Source: Deefgea rivuli DSM 18356 (GTDB taxonomy: Bacteria; Pseudomonadota; Gammaproteobacteria; Burkholderiales; Chitinibacteraceae). Taken from it: 64,000 nucleotides of DNA. Where the stretch lies: assembly GCF_000620145.1 (NCBI RefSeq), contig NZ_JHVM01000003.1, forward strand, positions 1 to 64,000, given 5' to 3'. Position 1 is the first letter of the stretch, and the number at the start of each line of letters is the position of its first letter. Below the pieces are notes generated by a model. That model was not told the DNA's origin. It saw nothing but the letters and a program-made list of their open reading frames with translations, and did not search any database. This document shows, in pieces, positions 62,844 through 64,000 of this stretch. The position numbers and the translations under genes are program-made.

Positions 62844-63269
62844 ATGACGACCGCTGATTTGCAGCCTGCTTCACCGATAAGTGCCCCGGCATTGTTGAGA
62901 GAATTACAAAAAAATAACCCAGTGTTTCGGGATTGCTTGCCGCTGGCGATTGGGATTGATAAGCAGTTGTTTGCCGCCAGACCAGAGCTAAGCCATCGTG
63001 TGTTGCGCCAAGCCTTGGCGATGCACACTCGCTCGCTGCGCTATATGAAAGCGATGCAGGTCGCTAAAATGCGATTCAATTTGGATGGTAGTCCAGCTGA
63101 TGAAGTGACGGAAGAGCAGCGCGTGTTTGCAGCCAATAGTCTGCACGAATACTTTAAGAAGGCTGCAGTTCAGCGTAAAGAGAAAGAGGCGGCAGAGGCT
63201 GCGAAAATCGCTGAAGAGCAAAAGCTTGAAAAGCTGAATCAACTGGCGGCGAAGTTCGCGCGCGGTTAA
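62844..63269 (+). CDS. proQ: ProQ/FinO-domain RNA chaperone
   Basis: A 141-residue protein with a FinO-type core (ALLRELQKNNPVFRDCLPLAIGIDKQLF; HRVLRQALAMHTRSLRYMKAM) and a short basic, Lys/Glu/Ala-rich tail. It is shorter than E. coli ProQ and close to the Neisseria type of minimal ProQ. It binds structured RNAs and small RNAs in the cytoplasm. AGGA 6 nt before ATG 62844. Ends before a terminator. Confidence 0.9.
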   Translation: MTTADLQPASPISAPALLRELQKNNPVFRDCLPLAIGIDKQLFAARPELSHRVLRQALAMHTRSLRYMKAMQVAKMRFNLDGSPADEVTEEQRVFAANSLHEYFKKAAVQRKEKEAAEAAKIAEEQKLEKLNQLAAKFARG

Positions 63270-63305
63270 TTTTAGCTCAGCATTGATTTTGCTTTGATCG
63301 ATAAT

Positions 63306-63336
63306 AAAAAAGCCCACTACGATGTAGTGGGCTTTT
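63306..63336. terminator. Bidirectional terminator
   Basis: AAAAAGCCCACTAC pairs with GTAGTGGGCTTTTT around GAT. Ends proQ (+) and mdh (-). Confidence 0.92.
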
Positions 63337-63351
63337 TCGTGTTCGCTTTAA

Positions 63352-64000
63352 TTAAGCAAGCAAGTGTTTTACTGCATCACGTTCTTCAGACAATTCTTTG
63401 GCCGTTGCGTCCATGCGTGAGCGGCTAAATTCGCTGATTTCCAAGCCGTTAACGATGTTGTATTTGCCATCTTTGCAGGTTACTGGGAAGCCGTAGATCA
63501 AATCATCGTAGCCATATTCGCCGTTCGCAGGAACGCCCATGGTCACCCAGTCGCCTTCCGGTGTGCCCAATACCCAGTTACGGATATGGTCGATGGCGGC
63601 GTTGGCAGCAGAAGCTGCTGATGACAAGCCGCGTGCTTTAATGATCGCTGCGCCGCGTTGTTGTACGGTAGGGATGAATTCAGCTTCTAACCATTTTTGA
63701 TCGTTGATCAAAGTCGCTGCATTCGCGCCTTTAACTTCGGCGTGGAATACATCTGGATATTGAGTTGCTGAGTGATTGCCCCAGATGATCATTTTTTTCA
63801 CGTCGTTGATCGTAGTACCAGTTTTTTGGGCAACTTGCGTCATCGCACGGTTGTGATCCAAGCGCATCATCGCAGTGAAATTGGCTGGATTGAGATCCGG
63901 AGCGTTTTTCATTGCGATGTAAGCGTTAGTGTTTGCTGGGTTGCCAACCACCAATACTTTAACGTCACGGCTAGCCACTTCGTTCAACGCACGACCTTGT
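63352..64000 (-). CDS. mdh: Malate dehydrogenase (5' part beyond window)
   Basis: The C-terminal 216 residues of a lactate/malate dehydrogenase family enzyme of the cytoplasmic type 2 class: [51 protein letters not shown] with catalytic His, and the C-terminal [11 protein letters not shown]. It converts malate to oxaloacetate with NAD. The frame is open to base 64000, so the NAD-binding N-terminus lies outside the window. It ends at the bidirectional terminator. Confidence 0.95.
   Translation of the reverse strand, partial: QGRALNEVASRDVKVLVVGNPANTNAYIAMKNAPDLNPANFTAMMRLDHNRAMTQVAQKTGTTINDVKKMIIWGNHSATQYPDVFHAEVKGANAATLINDQKWLEAEFIPTVQQRGAAIIKARGLSSAASAANAAIDHIRNWVLGTPEGDWVTMGVPANGEYGYDDLIYGFPVTCKDGKYNIVNGLEISEFSRSRMDATAKELSEERDAVKHLLA

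Overview
The window reads as the chromosome of a free-living, respiratory Gram-negative bacterium, most likely a betaproteobacterium of the Neisseriales (Chromobacteriaceae/Chitinibacteraceae type). This placement is inferred from protein character, moderate GC content, a type 2 malate dehydrogenase, a ProQ/FinO-domain protein and Neisseriales-style intergenic repeats. No species-level marker is present. Both edges cut genes: a vgrG at the left and mdh at the right.

Layout. 0-6.3 kb: a type VI secretion module made of VgrG, a two-HKD phospholipase D effector and a Tli4-like lipoprotein immunity protein. 6.3-14 kb: sulfur-linked genes (ssuE, an ssuF-like Mop protein, an SfnR-like sigma-54 activator), an aldo/keto reductase, an MFS exporter, a peptide-binding protein and two gene remnants (MalY/PatB and MocR types). 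14-18 kb: periplasmic hydroxyisourate hydrolase and a GlcG/HbpS protein, divergent from a CusRS/HprRS-like two-component system with a matching operator. 18-33 kb: metal homeostasis, with copA-cueR, a P2-type cation ATPase and cadR/cadA, each MerR circuit having a recognisable 19-bp-spacer promoter. Between them lie hydrolases, a methyltransferase, an AT-rich HNH nuclease and a ferric-reductase-like flavocytochrome. 33-42 kb: a GAF/PAS/GGDEF protein, a histidine phosphatase, and a pyruvate/carbon-starvation module (cstA/btsT, an internally duplicated YbdD-like protein, BtsSR). 42-49.3 kb: fmdB-like protein, katG, a SLATT-DUF1353 pair, and a GbsR-cydA-cydB oxidase operon with an FNR-type box. 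49.4-62.2 kb: a cobalamin island headed by a B12 riboswitch (btuB, cbiB, cobC, a signal-less BtuF-like protein, cobO, cobB, btuFCD, cobQ). Right end: tRNA-Thr, proQ family gene and mdh.

How the genes cooperate. BtuB and BtuFCD import corrinoids, and CobB, CobO, CobQ, CbiB and CobC carry out amidation, adenosylation and aminopropanol attachment. CorA-ring synthesis and nucleotide-loop genes (cobU/S/T/C) are not in the window. The CopA, CadA and P2-type pumps plus the Cus/Hpr-like system form a metal and oxidative-stress block, with KatG and a bd-type oxidase nearby.

The most unusual signal is repetitive DNA. A 49-bp dyad bounded by GGGTAT and ATACCC occurs in several intergenic spaces and at the 3' end of btsR, and similarly spaced end pairs occur inside four cobalamin genes. 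There is also a three-copy repeat of roughly 200-300 bp, a TA-flanked 265-bp MITE-like element, a Pseudomonas-like REP pair, and several families of GTAGG palindromes. Other points of interest are the duplicated YbdD domain, a mini-ORF between cydA and cydB resembling the cydB start, and the SLATT-DUF1353 pair.
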